Source of the DNA: UBA8524 sp964215915
GTDB lineage: Bacteria > Bacteroidota > Bacteroidia > UBA8524
Direction: 5' to 3'
DNA length: 64,000 bases
NCBI GenBank assembly: GCA_964215915.1
Contig: CAXPEB010000062.1
Location: forward strand, 1 to 64,000
Within the stretch, counting starts at the first letter, position 1. Each line of letters starts with the position of its first letter. Positions 6,007 to 14,783 of the stretch are shown piece after piece. The notes below the pieces were generated by a model. That model saw only the letters and a list, made by a program, of their open reading frames with translations, had not been told where the DNA came from and ran no database searches. Position numbers and translations under genes: made by a program.

Positions 6007-7758
6007 ATGGAGCAGTTCATCGTATCCGCCAGAAAATACAGGCCCGGCACGTTTGAGTCAGTGGTAGGGCAGGAACATGTAACCCAGACCCTGAAAAATG
6101 CCATACGCAACAACCACCTGGCCCAGGCATTTCTGTTCTGCGGACCCCGTGGTGTAGGTAAAACAACCTGTGCCCGCATCCTGGCCAAAACCATCAATTG
6201 CCAGAACCTTAAGGAAACTATCGAACCCTGCAACGAATGCGATTCCTGCAAGGCGTTCAACCAAAGTTCCTCATTCAATATCTATGAGCTGGATGCCGCG
6301 AGCAACAACTCGGTGGAAGATATTCGTGCCCTGGTGGAACAGGTACGTTATGCCCCGCAGGGAGCCAAGTACAAAATCTATATTATCGATGAGGTGCACA
6401 TGCTGTCTACCTCAGCCTTTAATGCTTTCCTGAAAACGCTGGAAGAGCCACCTCCTTATGCCATATTTATTCTGGCTACTACGGAAAGACATAAAATACT
6501 GCCAACCATTCTCAGCCGTTGTCAGATCTTTGACTTCAACAGGATCACCATTCCTGCTATGGTGGCCCACCTTCAATCCATAGCCGGAAAAGAAAAGGTG
6601 CAGGCTGAAGAAGAGGCCCTGCACGTTATTGCCGAAAAAGCCGACGGCGCCCTCCGGGATGCCTTATCGATTTTCGACCAGATGGTGAGTTTCTCCGGAG
6701 AGAGCCTCAGTTATGCCGATGTCATCAAGAACCTCAATATCCTTGATTACGAGTATTACTTCAAAACAGTAGACCTGATGAATGAGGAGAAGAGCTCTGA
6801 GCTGCTTCTGCTGATGGATGAAGTAATGAAAAAGGGTTTCGATCCGCACCTTTTCCTGGGCGGTTTGTGTGATCATATCCGAAACCTGCTGGTTTGCAAA
6901 GACGAGCGTACCAAGGATCTTCTGGAAGTGGCCGAATCTGCGGTACAGCGCTACCAGGAACAGGCCTCACGACTCAGTGCCGGATACCTCTTTAATGCCC
7001 TGCAGGTGGCTTCCAACTACGACAGCTCTTACAAAACAGCCCGGAACCAGCGCCTGCACGTGGAGCTGGCCTTGCTCAAACTTGCTGCATTGCGCAGAGC
7101 ACTTAAGCTGAGCACAGAACCGGTTATTGAGCAAACGACTCAAAAAAAAACTTCGCTGAAGTCTGAAAGGGAAGAAAAAACACCCGAACCTCCACCTGTA
7201 GCTCCGACAGACAAGGCAGACAATACAAACAATACAAACACTTCGGCACCCCGTAAAATTATCCCGGAAGCACCCAAATCTTCCATTCCGGCAATAGACC
7301 TGGATTTTAATCCCGAAGTCAAGCCCAAAGAAGAGGAAGATAACAGCCCCAAAGCCATCAGCCTGCCGGATACACAGGGTACCGCACGCGTGCCGTTGAA
7401 CGCGGAAATGGTGGTGAAGATATGGATGGAATTTTCGGACCAGATGGAGAAGAACGGCAAAATGACCGTTTCCTCGGTGATGAGGGCTGCCCGATTGAAC
7501 CTGAATGACCGTATCCTGGAGGCAGAAGTAAACGGCACCCATTCCGAAGACCTGATCTCCGAGATCAAAACCGATCTGATGGCCTTTTTGAACAGTCGGC
7601 TGGAAGCCGAGATCAGCGGGATCAATGCCAAAGCGGGTACGGTGGAAAGCGGTTCAGCTAAACCCTATACCTACGAAGAGAAACTCAGGCACCTCATGGG
7701 AAAGAACCCTGATCTTCCGGAGTTTATGAAGAACCTGGGACTGGAACTTGACTATTAA
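6007..7758 (+). CDS. dnaX: DNA polymerase III subunit tau/gamma
   Basis: 583 aa clamp-loader ATPase. It has Walker A GPRGVGKTT at about residues 46-54, a four-cysteine zinc module (Cys65, Cys75, Cys78, Cys81), Walker B IIDEVH at 127-131, and the SRC sensor motif in LSRCQIF. Domain III ends near residue 370 (ALLKLAALRRALKLS). A proline- and charge-rich linker follows, then a tau-specific C-terminal domain. Between the two, at codons 379-382, is a run of nine A with stop codons a few codons away in both alternative frames, so a short gamma form is likely made (see the separate entry). A membrane glycosyltransferase-like gene begins 3 nt after the stop codon. Confidence 0.97.
   Translation: MEQFIVSARKYRPGTFESVVGQEHVTQTLKNAIRNNHLAQAFLFCGPRGVGKTTCARILAKTINCQNLKETIEPCNECDSCKAFNQSSSFNIYELDAASNNSVEDIRALVEQVRYAPQGAKYKIYIIDEVHMLSTSAFNAFLKTLEEPPPYAIFILATTERHKILPTILSRCQIFDFNRITIPAMVAHLQSIAGKEKVQAEEEALHVIAEKADGALRDALSIFDQMVSFSGESLSYADVIKNLNILDYEYYFKTVDLMNEEKSSELLLLMDEVMKKGFDPHLFLGGLCDHIRNLLVCKDERTKDLLEVAESAVQRYQEQASRLSAGYLFNALQVASNYDSSYKTARNQRLHVELALLKLAALRRALKLSTEPVIEQTTQKKTSLKSEREEKTPEPPPVAPTDKADNTNNTNTSAPRKIIPEAPKSSIPAIDLDFNPEVKPKEEEDNSPKAISLPDTQGTARVPLNAEMVVKIWMEFSDQMEKNGKMTVSSVMRAARLNLNDRILEAEVNGTHSEDLISEIKTDLMAFLNSRLEAEISGINAKAGTVESGSAKPYTYEEKLRHLMGKNPDLPEFMKNLGLELDY
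7142..7150 (+). other. A9 slippage tract in dnaX (probable gamma/tau switch)
   Basis: Nine consecutive A lie within codons CAA AAA AAA ACT. A -1 shift (or one extra A in the mRNA) gives Asn-Phe-Ala-Glu-Val then TGA (7164-7166). A +1 shift (or one A fewer) gives Leu-Arg then TGA (7157-7159). Either product is about 383-386 aa and stops right after domain III, where gamma ends in other bacteria. A small hairpin CTTC-GCT-GAAG (7151-7161) follows directly. Thermus dnaX uses an A9 tract for transcriptional slippage and E. coli an AAAAAAG heptamer with a hairpin for ribosomal frameshifting. Confidence 0.7.
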
Positions 7759-7761
7759 CCT

Positions 7762-8961
7762 ATGGAGGCTGCGCGACAATCCCCCTGGCTCAGATGGATC
7801 GCAGAACCGAAATGGCTCCTGCTCCTTTACGTGTTGTTTGCCCTGGCTGCAAGCGTACAGTCGTACCTGCTTCCTGACAAACAATATGTTCCCGACGGGA
7901 AGTCGTACGCTCGGTACAACAACTATGTCATTTTCCGGAACTCCTTCCATCACCTGAAAGATCAGAAAGACCTGTACGCCTACCACGAGGAGGAGCAATG
8001 GGACTTGTACAAATACAGTCCTTCATTTGCAGCCTTTTTCGGGGCATTCGCCATTTTCCCTGATCTCGCCGGGCTGAGCCTCTGGAACCTGCTCAATGCC
8101 CTGGCACTCCTGCTGGGTATTTATGCATTGCCCGGAATAAGTCGCTACAACAAAGGCCTTGCTGCTCTATTCTGCCTGATTGAGTTGCTTACCTCCATGC
8201 AGAACCAGCAATCGAATGCCCTGATAGCCGGACTGCTGCTATACTCCTATGCAAGTCTTGAAAAACAAAAGTGGAGCCTGGCAGCTTTGTGTATTGTCTT
8301 TTCCGTGTACATCAAAATATTCGGGATGGTGGGTTTTGCCCTCTACCTGTTCTATTACCGGCACTGGTGGAAGCTGATTCTCCATACCTTGCTCTGGTCC
8401 GTGTTACTGTTCCTGCTTCCCTTCCTTTTTGTGGATGCAAACCAGTATCGCTTCCTGATGGAAAGCTGGCTGCAAATGCTATCCGAGGATCATTCTGCCT
8501 CCCTGGGACTTTCCGTGATGGGTTGGCTGGAATCCTGGTTCGGGCTGACTCCCGATAAAATGGTGGTGGTGCTTGCCGGGGTACTTCTGTTCTGCCTGCC
8601 CTTGCTTCGGTTCCGTGCCTGGAAACTTCCCCGATTTCGCCAGCTAACTCTGGCTTCGGTACTCCTTTGGATTGTGATCTTCAACCACAAAGCCGAATCA
8701 CCGACCTTTGTCATTGCAGTAGCCGGGGTATTCCTCTGGTACCTGAACAGCCGCCACACAACAGGAGAGTTGGTGCTGCTCCTGCTTTGCCTCCTCTTTA
8801 CCAGCCTTTCTTCTACGGATCTTTTCCCGTCCTCCCTGCGGCAATCGCTGGTGGTGCCTTATGTATTGAAAGCGGTTCCCTGCATTGTGGTATGGGGCGT
8901 TTTGCTCCTGCAACAAATGCGTCTTCATCCGGAAGAATCAGGGAACAAGGTTTTGACTTGA
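7762..8961 (+). CDS. GT87-like (DUF2029) membrane glycosyltransferase
   Basis: 399 aa with about ten hydrophobic segments, beginning at LLLLYVLFALAASVQSYLLP. The sequences DLYKYSPSFAAFFGAFAIFP, NQQSNALIAGLLLYSY and SVYIKIFGMVGFALYLFYYRHWW match the pattern of the GT87/DUF2029 family, integral-membrane transferases that use polyprenyl-phosphate-linked sugars such as mannose. The extracytoplasmic loop with YHEEEQWDLYKYSP probably holds the catalytic acidic residues. It starts 3 nt after dnaX, so the two are probably co-transcribed without a functional link. The acceptor is unknown. Confidence 0.7.
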   Translation: MEAARQSPWLRWIAEPKWLLLLYVLFALAASVQSYLLPDKQYVPDGKSYARYNNYVIFRNSFHHLKDQKDLYAYHEEEQWDLYKYSPSFAAFFGAFAIFPDLAGLSLWNLLNALALLLGIYALPGISRYNKGLAALFCLIELLTSMQNQQSNALIAGLLLYSYASLEKQKWSLAALCIVFSVYIKIFGMVGFALYLFYYRHWWKLILHTLLWSVLLFLLPFLFVDANQYRFLMESWLQMLSEDHSASLGLSVMGWLESWFGLTPDKMVVVLAGVLLFCLPLLRFRAWKLPRFRQLTLASVLLWIVIFNHKAESPTFVIAVAGVFLWYLNSRHTTGELVLLLLCLLFTSLSSTDLFPSSLRQSLVVPYVLKAVPCIVVWGVLLLQQMRLHPEESGNKVLT

Positions 8962-8997
8962 GGAATTATTTATTGATTTTACGGAATATTTGTTCGT

Positions 8998-11943
8998 ATG
9001 TTCCGGTATGTGCTGTATGTATTGCTGCTGTTCCGGGTAACGGGTGCCTTCGCCCAGACACCGGTTTACCGGAATTTCACCCATAAGGAAGGGTTACCGA
9101 GTTCCGAAACCTATTGTGTGATACAGGATAGCCGCGGCTATATCTGGGCCGCCACCGATCGGGGAGTGGTGAAGTATGACGGTCACCGTTTTGTGAGTTT
9201 TACGATGGATGAAGGGCTTCCCGACAATACCGTGTTCGAAATGTTCGAAGATGGAAAACAGCGGATATGGCTCAATACCTATTCCGCCCGAATCGGTTAC
9301 CTGCACCGGGATTCCGCGTATCACTACCGCTACAATGAAGTGATCCGCAGTGTCTATCCCTTTCAACTGATGAACGGCTTGTTTGTTGGCCCCGGGGAAA
9401 ATCTCTGGTTCCTGAAAAAAGACCTGAACAGCAACCGCATACTTTCCCGTATCGATCGGAACGGGAAGATCAGCACCGTAAACCCGTCAAATAAGAGCAG
9501 GGTCTATATGACTCCTGAAGGAAAATGCCTGATGACCGGGCCAAACCGAATCGGTGAAATGGAGATTCGCTCCCTGGAAAAAGAGGAATTATTGGGCACC
9601 TTTTATTGCGAGGACAGCCTGATAAGTACCCCCCTGTTTGCTACGGTTCCTGATACCGAAGGCAATTTTCTGCTGGCCGCAGACGGTAAACTGATGCGGG
9701 TCAATAAGAGGGAGAGCAAAATCCTGTTTCGCTTCCAGGGTGAACTTTTATCGTTTCGCACCGATCATAAAGGCGCCTATTGGATGGGCTTTCGCAACAA
9801 GGGTTTGGTGGTGTATGATTCCCTGGATCAATTCGCTACGCCACGCTGGTTATTGCGTGACCTTTCACCTACCTGTTTGTTACAGGACCGGGAAGGAGGG
9901 GTCTGGGTGAGTACGCTGGAAAGTGGACTATTCTATTTTTTTCCTTTCCTACCCGTATCCTATTCGGCTGCAGATGGACTTTCCACGAGTAAGGTCAAGA
10001 AATTGGTAGTTGCCGATAACCGGCGTTTCATTTTGCTGGCCAATGAAGAGACCTTTCTGTTGGAAAAGGAATGGAGCCCGTCAGGTGGATTGAGAAAGGT
10101 GGCAGACAGCCTGATTGATATGGAATATACCGGCAACAACAACCTTTATATCATGGGAGCCGGTGAAATGAACCTTCCACCCGGTTACAAGCGGCACCAA
10201 TTGGGTTACACCAAAAGGATCTGTATTGGCCAGCACTACCATTATTCCCACGATTATGTGGAGATGCGGAAATACCGAAAAGACGATTCCCTGGTGGAAG
10301 CTTTTTCTTTTGCCCCTTACTCCAGGATCATGTGTGTCTTTGAATTGAGCCCGGAAGAATTATTGATCGGGACGCTTAACGGGCTGTACCTGAAATCCGG
10401 ACAAAGCATCCGTTATCTTGGAGACGAAGAGCCATTGCTTCGGCGCAGGGTAAGTGCTATCGGGCGTATTGATAGCGGACATCTTGTAATTGCTACCATT
10501 GGATATGGAATTGTCATACTCGGTAGTACGGAACTAAAAAAAACGGGTCATTACAGCACCTTCGAAGGCCTTCCCAGTTCCATGTGTCATGCTTTGTACG
10601 TAAAGAACAGCAACTCCCTCTGGCTGGCAACAAACCGGGGAGTCTGCCACATCAGCAACGTGCTCAACCCTGAAAGAGCGGTATTGAAGGTGCTGGATAC
10701 CGAAGACGGTTTGATATCGAACGAGATCAACGATATCCGCGTGGAGAAAGGGCAGGTATGGATTGCCACGGCACTTGGTGTAAGTGTTTTGCCGGAACAA
10801 ACCATCCATAAAAACGAACCTGACCTGCCCTTGTACATCACCGGAGTCAGTGTAAATGGGAAGTATATTTCACACACCGGCCGAAAAGTGCTGGAGCCTG
10901 GGCAGAATTCACTGCGCTTTTCATTTGTGAGTCCCAGCTTCTGGCATCCGTCCAAACTAACCTATATCTACCGCCTGCAGGGAGGAGGAGACACGAACTG
11001 GTATGCCAGTGAAAGCCATTCGGCGGTATTCAACTCTCTGCCTTCCGGCGATTATGTTTTCCAGGTGGGACTGAAACGGGCCGACGGCAGCCGTAACCCG
11101 GTAATGGCCTCTTTCGGGTTTACCATATCCCCCCGTTTCTACCAAACCTGGTGGTTTATACTATTGGTTTCATTACTTCTTTTACTTGCCTTGAATACCG
11201 TGGTGCGGTACCGGGTAGCCTTTGTCAGAAGACAGGAACACCTGAAAAGCGACCTGCGGAATTTTCGTGACAAGGCCCTCAGGAACCAGATGAACCCGCA
11301 TTTTATCTACAACACCCTCAATTCCCTTCAGCACTATATCCTGCGTAAGGAAATACTTGAATCGGCATCCATACTTGCCAAATTCGCCCAGTTGATGCGC
11401 CTTACGTTCAACAATACCAGCCAGGACAGGGTGATGCTGGAAACCGACCTGGATGCACTGAAACTGTATGTGGAACTGGAACAGCTCCGGTTTGGGCAGG
11501 CTTTTGCCTTCCACCTGGAAATTGCAGAAAACGTCAATCCGGCCAAGGTACTGGTTCCGCCTCTGCTCATACAGCCTTTTGTGGAGAACGCCATTGTGCA
11601 CGGACTTACGGGTCGTGAGAACGGATGCATAAGCGTGACAATAAATCATACGGAAAAGAACATTCTCAAGATCAGTATCCGCGACAATGGCAGGGGAAGG
11701 AGTGAAGCAGGAACGATAGGAGAGAAAAAGTCGCGGTTTAGCCGGTGGTTTGCCACACCCGGTAATGACCGGAAATATTCCGGGATAAAAACCACACAAA
11801 CACGTATCGAACAACTCTGGCCCAGGTCAGAGGCCGCCTCCAAATTGAAAATTACGGATTTGTACGGGGAGAATAACACAGCCAAGGGGACTCTGGTTGA
11901 GTTTCTAATTCCAATTTATCATGATAAAAACCATAGTTATTGA
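8998..11943 (+). CDS. Two-component sensor kinase with propeller domain, LytS/YehU type
   Basis: 981 aa. A signal peptide (MFRYVLYVLLLFRVTGAFAQ) is followed by a long periplasmic region made of two-component-propeller (Reg_prop) repeats, such as DSRGYIWAATDRGVVKYDG and SNSLWLATNRGVCHISN, then a Y_Y_Y domain (about residues 640-710) and one membrane helix WWFILLVSLLLLLALNTVV. The cytoplasmic part is a His_kinase (LytS) domain with QMNPHFIYNTLNSLQHYI, the phospho-accepting His at about residue 768, and a HATPase with QPFVENAIVHGL. The propeller probably senses an extracellular glycan or envelope signal. The gene overlaps the LytTR regulator by 23 nt, so they form a pair. A -7-like AATATTTG lies 5 nt before the ATG. 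Confidence 0.9.
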   Translation: MFRYVLYVLLLFRVTGAFAQTPVYRNFTHKEGLPSSETYCVIQDSRGYIWAATDRGVVKYDGHRFVSFTMDEGLPDNTVFEMFEDGKQRIWLNTYSARIGYLHRDSAYHYRYNEVIRSVYPFQLMNGLFVGPGENLWFLKKDLNSNRILSRIDRNGKISTVNPSNKSRVYMTPEGKCLMTGPNRIGEMEIRSLEKEELLGTFYCEDSLISTPLFATVPDTEGNFLLAADGKLMRVNKRESKILFRFQGELLSFRTDHKGAYWMGFRNKGLVVYDSLDQFATPRWLLRDLSPTCLLQDREGGVWVSTLESGLFYFFPFLPVSYSAADGLSTSKVKKLVVADNRRFILLANEETFLLEKEWSPSGGLRKVADSLIDMEYTGNNNLYIMGAGEMNLPPGYKRHQLGYTKRICIGQHYHYSHDYVEMRKYRKDDSLVEAFSFAPYSRIMCVFELSPEELLIGTLNGLYLKSGQSIRYLGDEEPLLRRRVSAIGRIDSGHLVIATIGYGIVILGSTELKKTGHYSTFEGLPSSMCHALYVKNSNSLWLATNRGVCHISNVLNPERAVLKVLDTEDGLISNEINDIRVEKGQVWIATALGVSVLPEQTIHKNEPDLPLYITGVSVNGKYISHTGRKVLEPGQNSLRFSFVSPSFWHPSKLTYIYRLQGGGDTNWYASESHSAVFNSLPSGDYVFQVGLKRADGSRNPVMASFGFTISPRFYQTWWFILLVSLLLLLALNTVVRYRVAFVRRQEHLKSDLRNFRDKALRNQMNPHFIYNTLNSLQHYILRKEILESASILAKFAQLMRLTFNNTSQDRVMLETDLDALKLYVELEQLRFGQAFAFHLEIAENVNPAKVLVPPLLIQPFVENAIVHGLTGRENGCISVTINHTEKNILKISIRDNGRGRSEAGTIGEKKSRFSRWFATPGNDRKYSGIKTTQTRIEQLWPRSEAASKLKITDLYGENNTAKGTLVEFLIPIYHDKNHSY

Positions 11944-12676
11944 CGATGAACCTTCTGCGATAGGAGTGATCGACAGCCTGCTGGAATCCTATGCGGACAG
12001 GGTAGAGGTTTGTGCACGTTGCAATACCGTGGAAGATGCGGTTAAGTCCGTGAAAAAATTTGCTCCCGACTTGCTGTTTCTGGATGTGGAACTTAGCGAC
12101 GGAAGCGGGTTTGAGGTTATTGAACATTTTCCTGACTTAAGCTGCAGGATCATTTTTGTTACCGCTTTCGAACACTACGCACTCAAAGCCATCAAGCACC
12201 ATGCTTTCGATTATATCATGAAACCCATTGATCCGGCAGAGTTCGGAGCCACCATGGAAAAGGTCTGTTCGGATATCCGGAATGAAAAACCGGTCAAAGA
12301 AAACAAGGACCTGCTCAGGTTCATGTATGAGGCCATGCAAAACAAAATTGCGGTTCCCACCCGGCATGGTTTTCAGTACCTGGAGATCGATGAGATACTG
12401 ATGGTCAGCGGCGAGGGTAGCTATGCCCGGGTTCGTTTTCTTAACGGAAATGAAATCGTAGTGACCAAGATCATCAAGGACTTCGAACAAATACTCAAAG
12501 ACCGCGGATTCCTCAGGGTACACAAAAGTTACCTGGTCAACCTGCGCCATATTGAGGAACTGCGTAAAGACGACTCCGGCTACCTGGTTATGAAAGAAGG
12601 AATACGGGTACCCATTAGTCTGAAAGACAAGGACCAGATACTGAATAGTCTGCGGGCATATTCCAATATGGTGTGA
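11921..12676 (+). CDS. LytTR-family response regulator
   Basis: 251 aa. The receiver domain begins MIKTIVIDDEPSAIG, with the acidic pair at Asp8/Asp9, the phospho-acceptor Asp55 in LLFLDVELSDGSG, the conserved Thr in FVTAF and Lys in IMKPIDP. The LytTR DNA-binding domain (about residues 140-245) shows IDEILMVSGEGSYARVRF and FLRVHKSYLVNLRHI. It overlaps the kinase gene by 23 nt and is its obvious partner. Its targets may include the two T9SS genes immediately downstream, but no operator could be identified. Confidence 0.92.
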   Translation: MIKTIVIDDEPSAIGVIDSLLESYADRVEVCARCNTVEDAVKSVKKFAPDLLFLDVELSDGSGFEVIEHFPDLSCRIIFVTAFEHYALKAIKHHAFDYIMKPIDPAEFGATMEKVCSDIRNEKPVKENKDLLRFMYEAMQNKIAVPTRHGFQYLEIDEILMVSGEGSYARVRFLNGNEIVVTKIIKDFEQILKDRGFLRVHKSYLVNLRHIEELRKDDSGYLVMKEGIRVPISLKDKDQILNSLRAYSNMV

Positions 12677-12801
12677 ATATCACCGTCTCACAAAATGAGA
12701 ATGCCGGTTTACAAAACTGCGACTTGGGGTTGACGAAATGACCCTCCCAAGTCTCGCTTGAAAGGGAAAACTTGTCGGGTATTAACCAAATAAGGAACCC
12801 T

Positions 12802-14715
12802 ATGAAAAAGCAAGTAACCCTGCTGGCCGTACTAGCGGCCTTCATCGTATCCATGCAAGTGAAAGCCCAGTATTTTCAGTACTTGTATGGAACTCAATCC
12901 AAAAGTGAATTACTCAGCGACGGACACAACACCTCCATCGGAGGTAATGTGGGTCATGTATTGATCGGTCCGTCGCCCTTCTTCAACAATTTCGGGAACG
13001 AGTTCGCCATCACCATGCAGCGAACCGATCAAAACGGTACTACCACTTCGCCCGGATGTTTCAATAACATGTATACCATTACGGATATCGCCTTTCCAGT
13101 GCTGGCCATCAATACCAATCTGGTGATGCGTGATGCTCATTCCGTAGAGCTCGCCGATCAGAGCGGGTATGCCATTGCCGGTGCCTGGGTAGGAGGAGCC
13201 AACCAGCCATTGGGGGTGTTTTTCGGGATCGTGGATCCCAATGGAAATCCCCTCATGCTGCCGGTTCCGGCTCCCGCAAATGCCGTTGGCATCTATCCCT
13301 CTTCCGGTAGTTATATCGATATCCGCGTCAACAGCATTATCGAATCGCAGAAAAACCCGGGTAACCTGTATATCTGCGGCCACCTTACCGAGGCGGTGAC
13401 CCGCTACAACAAGGTGTTTGCAATTAAGATCGACCAGAATGGCGCCATTGCCTGGAGCCGGATCTATGATCTCGACGGGTATTCCAGCGGAGAAACAGCA
13501 ACTCCCTTTGACATGATCGAATCGCCTTATGTCGATCCGGTGTATGGCCTTGATCAGTTTGTGATCGTAGGACGTTACCAGGACCTCTCCACTGCAGCCA
13601 ACCAACCCAAAGGATTCGTACTGAAGATCGACGACATCTATGGGAACATGTTCAACCCTGTTAAACTGTATGGAGATGCCGCCTCGGCCTCCTGGTTTTC
13701 TTCGGTAACCGCTTCCTCCAATCCGAATATCGATCCCAATGGAGAAGGTTTTGTGATCGCCGGTCAAACCAACCAGGCTGGTCACTTCGATGTATGGTCC
13801 CTGGCCATGGACAACAACGACAACATCGCCTGGTCCGAAACCTACAACTACATGTCGGGAGGCCCCACCGCCAACAACGATTTCAACAATGATATCATGG
13901 AACGCATCAATACCATGGGCCTTAGCGAGTACTACCTGGCCGGATATACCGATCAGGGGGTATTCGGTACGGAAGACGTATTGGTGTTTAAGATTGATGA
14001 TAATGGAAATGCTGTTGCGGGCGGCCAGTTCACCTATGGAGATATTGATGCCGACCGGGGTATCCGGATCGATAAGCTGGAAGGAATGGGGCCGAATATG
14101 GATGGAATCGCGGTGTTTAGCTACGGTTTCTTTATCCCACCCAATACTATCGGGGGCTTTGACCATTACCTTATCAAAGCTTATTTCAACGGGGTAGTTC
14201 CTTGTTATGCCGATCAACAGGATGCCGATCAGCACCCGGGCCCGCAGTATTTTGATGAAGTGAATGGCGACAATGTTACGGCTATGAGCGATTTCTATAT
14301 GCGCATCGATGCCTATTCTCCGCTTGACGAGTACCAGCTTTGTTTTACCCAGTCAGATCCTGACGGAAGCAATGCCCGTCTGTTCCGCCCCGATGAGGTG
14401 GCACCCGTGCAGGAGCACCTGACTCCGGGAACACAATCCGCACAAAGCGGAAAACTCCGCCTTGTTCCCAACCCGGTTTCTGAAAACCCGGCACAGTTGG
14501 GACTTAAGTATACCGCCGAAAGCAACGGAAAAGTAAGACTGGTGCTGCGCGATGCCATGGGAAGGCAATTGCTCGACCGTACCGTGGAAGTGAGCGAAGG
14601 AGAAAACCTGCTGCAGTTTGATGTGAGTGAACTGAGGTTAAGTCAGGCGCTATACTTCCTTACCGTATCCGGCGATCAGTACAACGAAACACTTCGCCTT
14701 CGTGTAATCCGCTGA
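12802..14715 (+). CDS. T9SS type A sorting domain protein, propeller-like repeats
   Basis: 637 aa from the ATG at 12802, chosen over a TTG ten codons upstream because it begins a clean signal peptide (MKKQVTLLAVLAAFIVSMQVKAQ). The body has repeated blade-like units of the form GFVLKIDDIYGNMF and VLVFKIDDNGNAVAGG, resembling SBBP/delta-60-type beta-propellers. The last 80 residues are a T9SS type A sorting domain beginning LRLVPNPVSENPAQL and ending RLRVIR. It should be exported by Sec, then crossed to the cell surface by T9SS. It lies downstream of the LytTR regulator and upstream of a second T9SS gene; a terminator separates the two. Biochemical function is unknown. Confidence 0.82.
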   Translation: MKKQVTLLAVLAAFIVSMQVKAQYFQYLYGTQSKSELLSDGHNTSIGGNVGHVLIGPSPFFNNFGNEFAITMQRTDQNGTTTSPGCFNNMYTITDIAFPVLAINTNLVMRDAHSVELADQSGYAIAGAWVGGANQPLGVFFGIVDPNGNPLMLPVPAPANAVGIYPSSGSYIDIRVNSIIESQKNPGNLYICGHLTEAVTRYNKVFAIKIDQNGAIAWSRIYDLDGYSSGETATPFDMIESPYVDPVYGLDQFVIVGRYQDLSTAANQPKGFVLKIDDIYGNMFNPVKLYGDAASASWFSSVTASSNPNIDPNGEGFVIAGQTNQAGHFDVWSLAMDNNDNIAWSETYNYMSGGPTANNDFNNDIMERINTMGLSEYYLAGYTDQGVFGTEDVLVFKIDDNGNAVAGGQFTYGDIDADRGIRIDKLEGMGPNMDGIAVFSYGFFIPPNTIGGFDHYLIKAYFNGVVPCYADQQDADQHPGPQYFDEVNGDNVTAMSDFYMRIDAYSPLDEYQLCFTQSDPDGSNARLFRPDEVAPVQEHLTPGTQSAQSGKLRLVPNPVSENPAQLGLKYTAESNGKVRLVLRDAMGRQLLDRTVEVSEGENLLQFDVSELRLSQALYFLTVSGDQYNETLRLRVIR

Positions 14716-14725
14716 TCCCATTCCG

Positions 14726-14760
14726 GACAGTCCGGGTTTCTACCCGGACTGTCTGTTTTT
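14726..14760 (+). terminator. Rho-independent terminator
   Basis: A 12-bp perfect stem GACAGTCCGGGT/ACCCGGACTGTC (14726-14737 and 14742-14753) with a TTCT loop is followed by TGTTTTT. It separates the two T9SS genes. Confidence 0.9.
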
Positions 14761-14783
14761 ATCATCCATAATCCAACCTCATA

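Noticed and set aside
10536..10543. A8 tract in the propeller sensor kinase as another slippage site
   Set aside because: It lies in the middle of the periplasmic propeller, where a truncated product would have no obvious role.
12910..14235. 441-codon open frame on the minus strand opposite the first T9SS gene
   Set aside because: Its translation has no recognisable domain and its amino acid composition (Ile, Gly and Asp repeats) mirrors the plus-strand coding. The plus strand has signal peptide and sorting domain.
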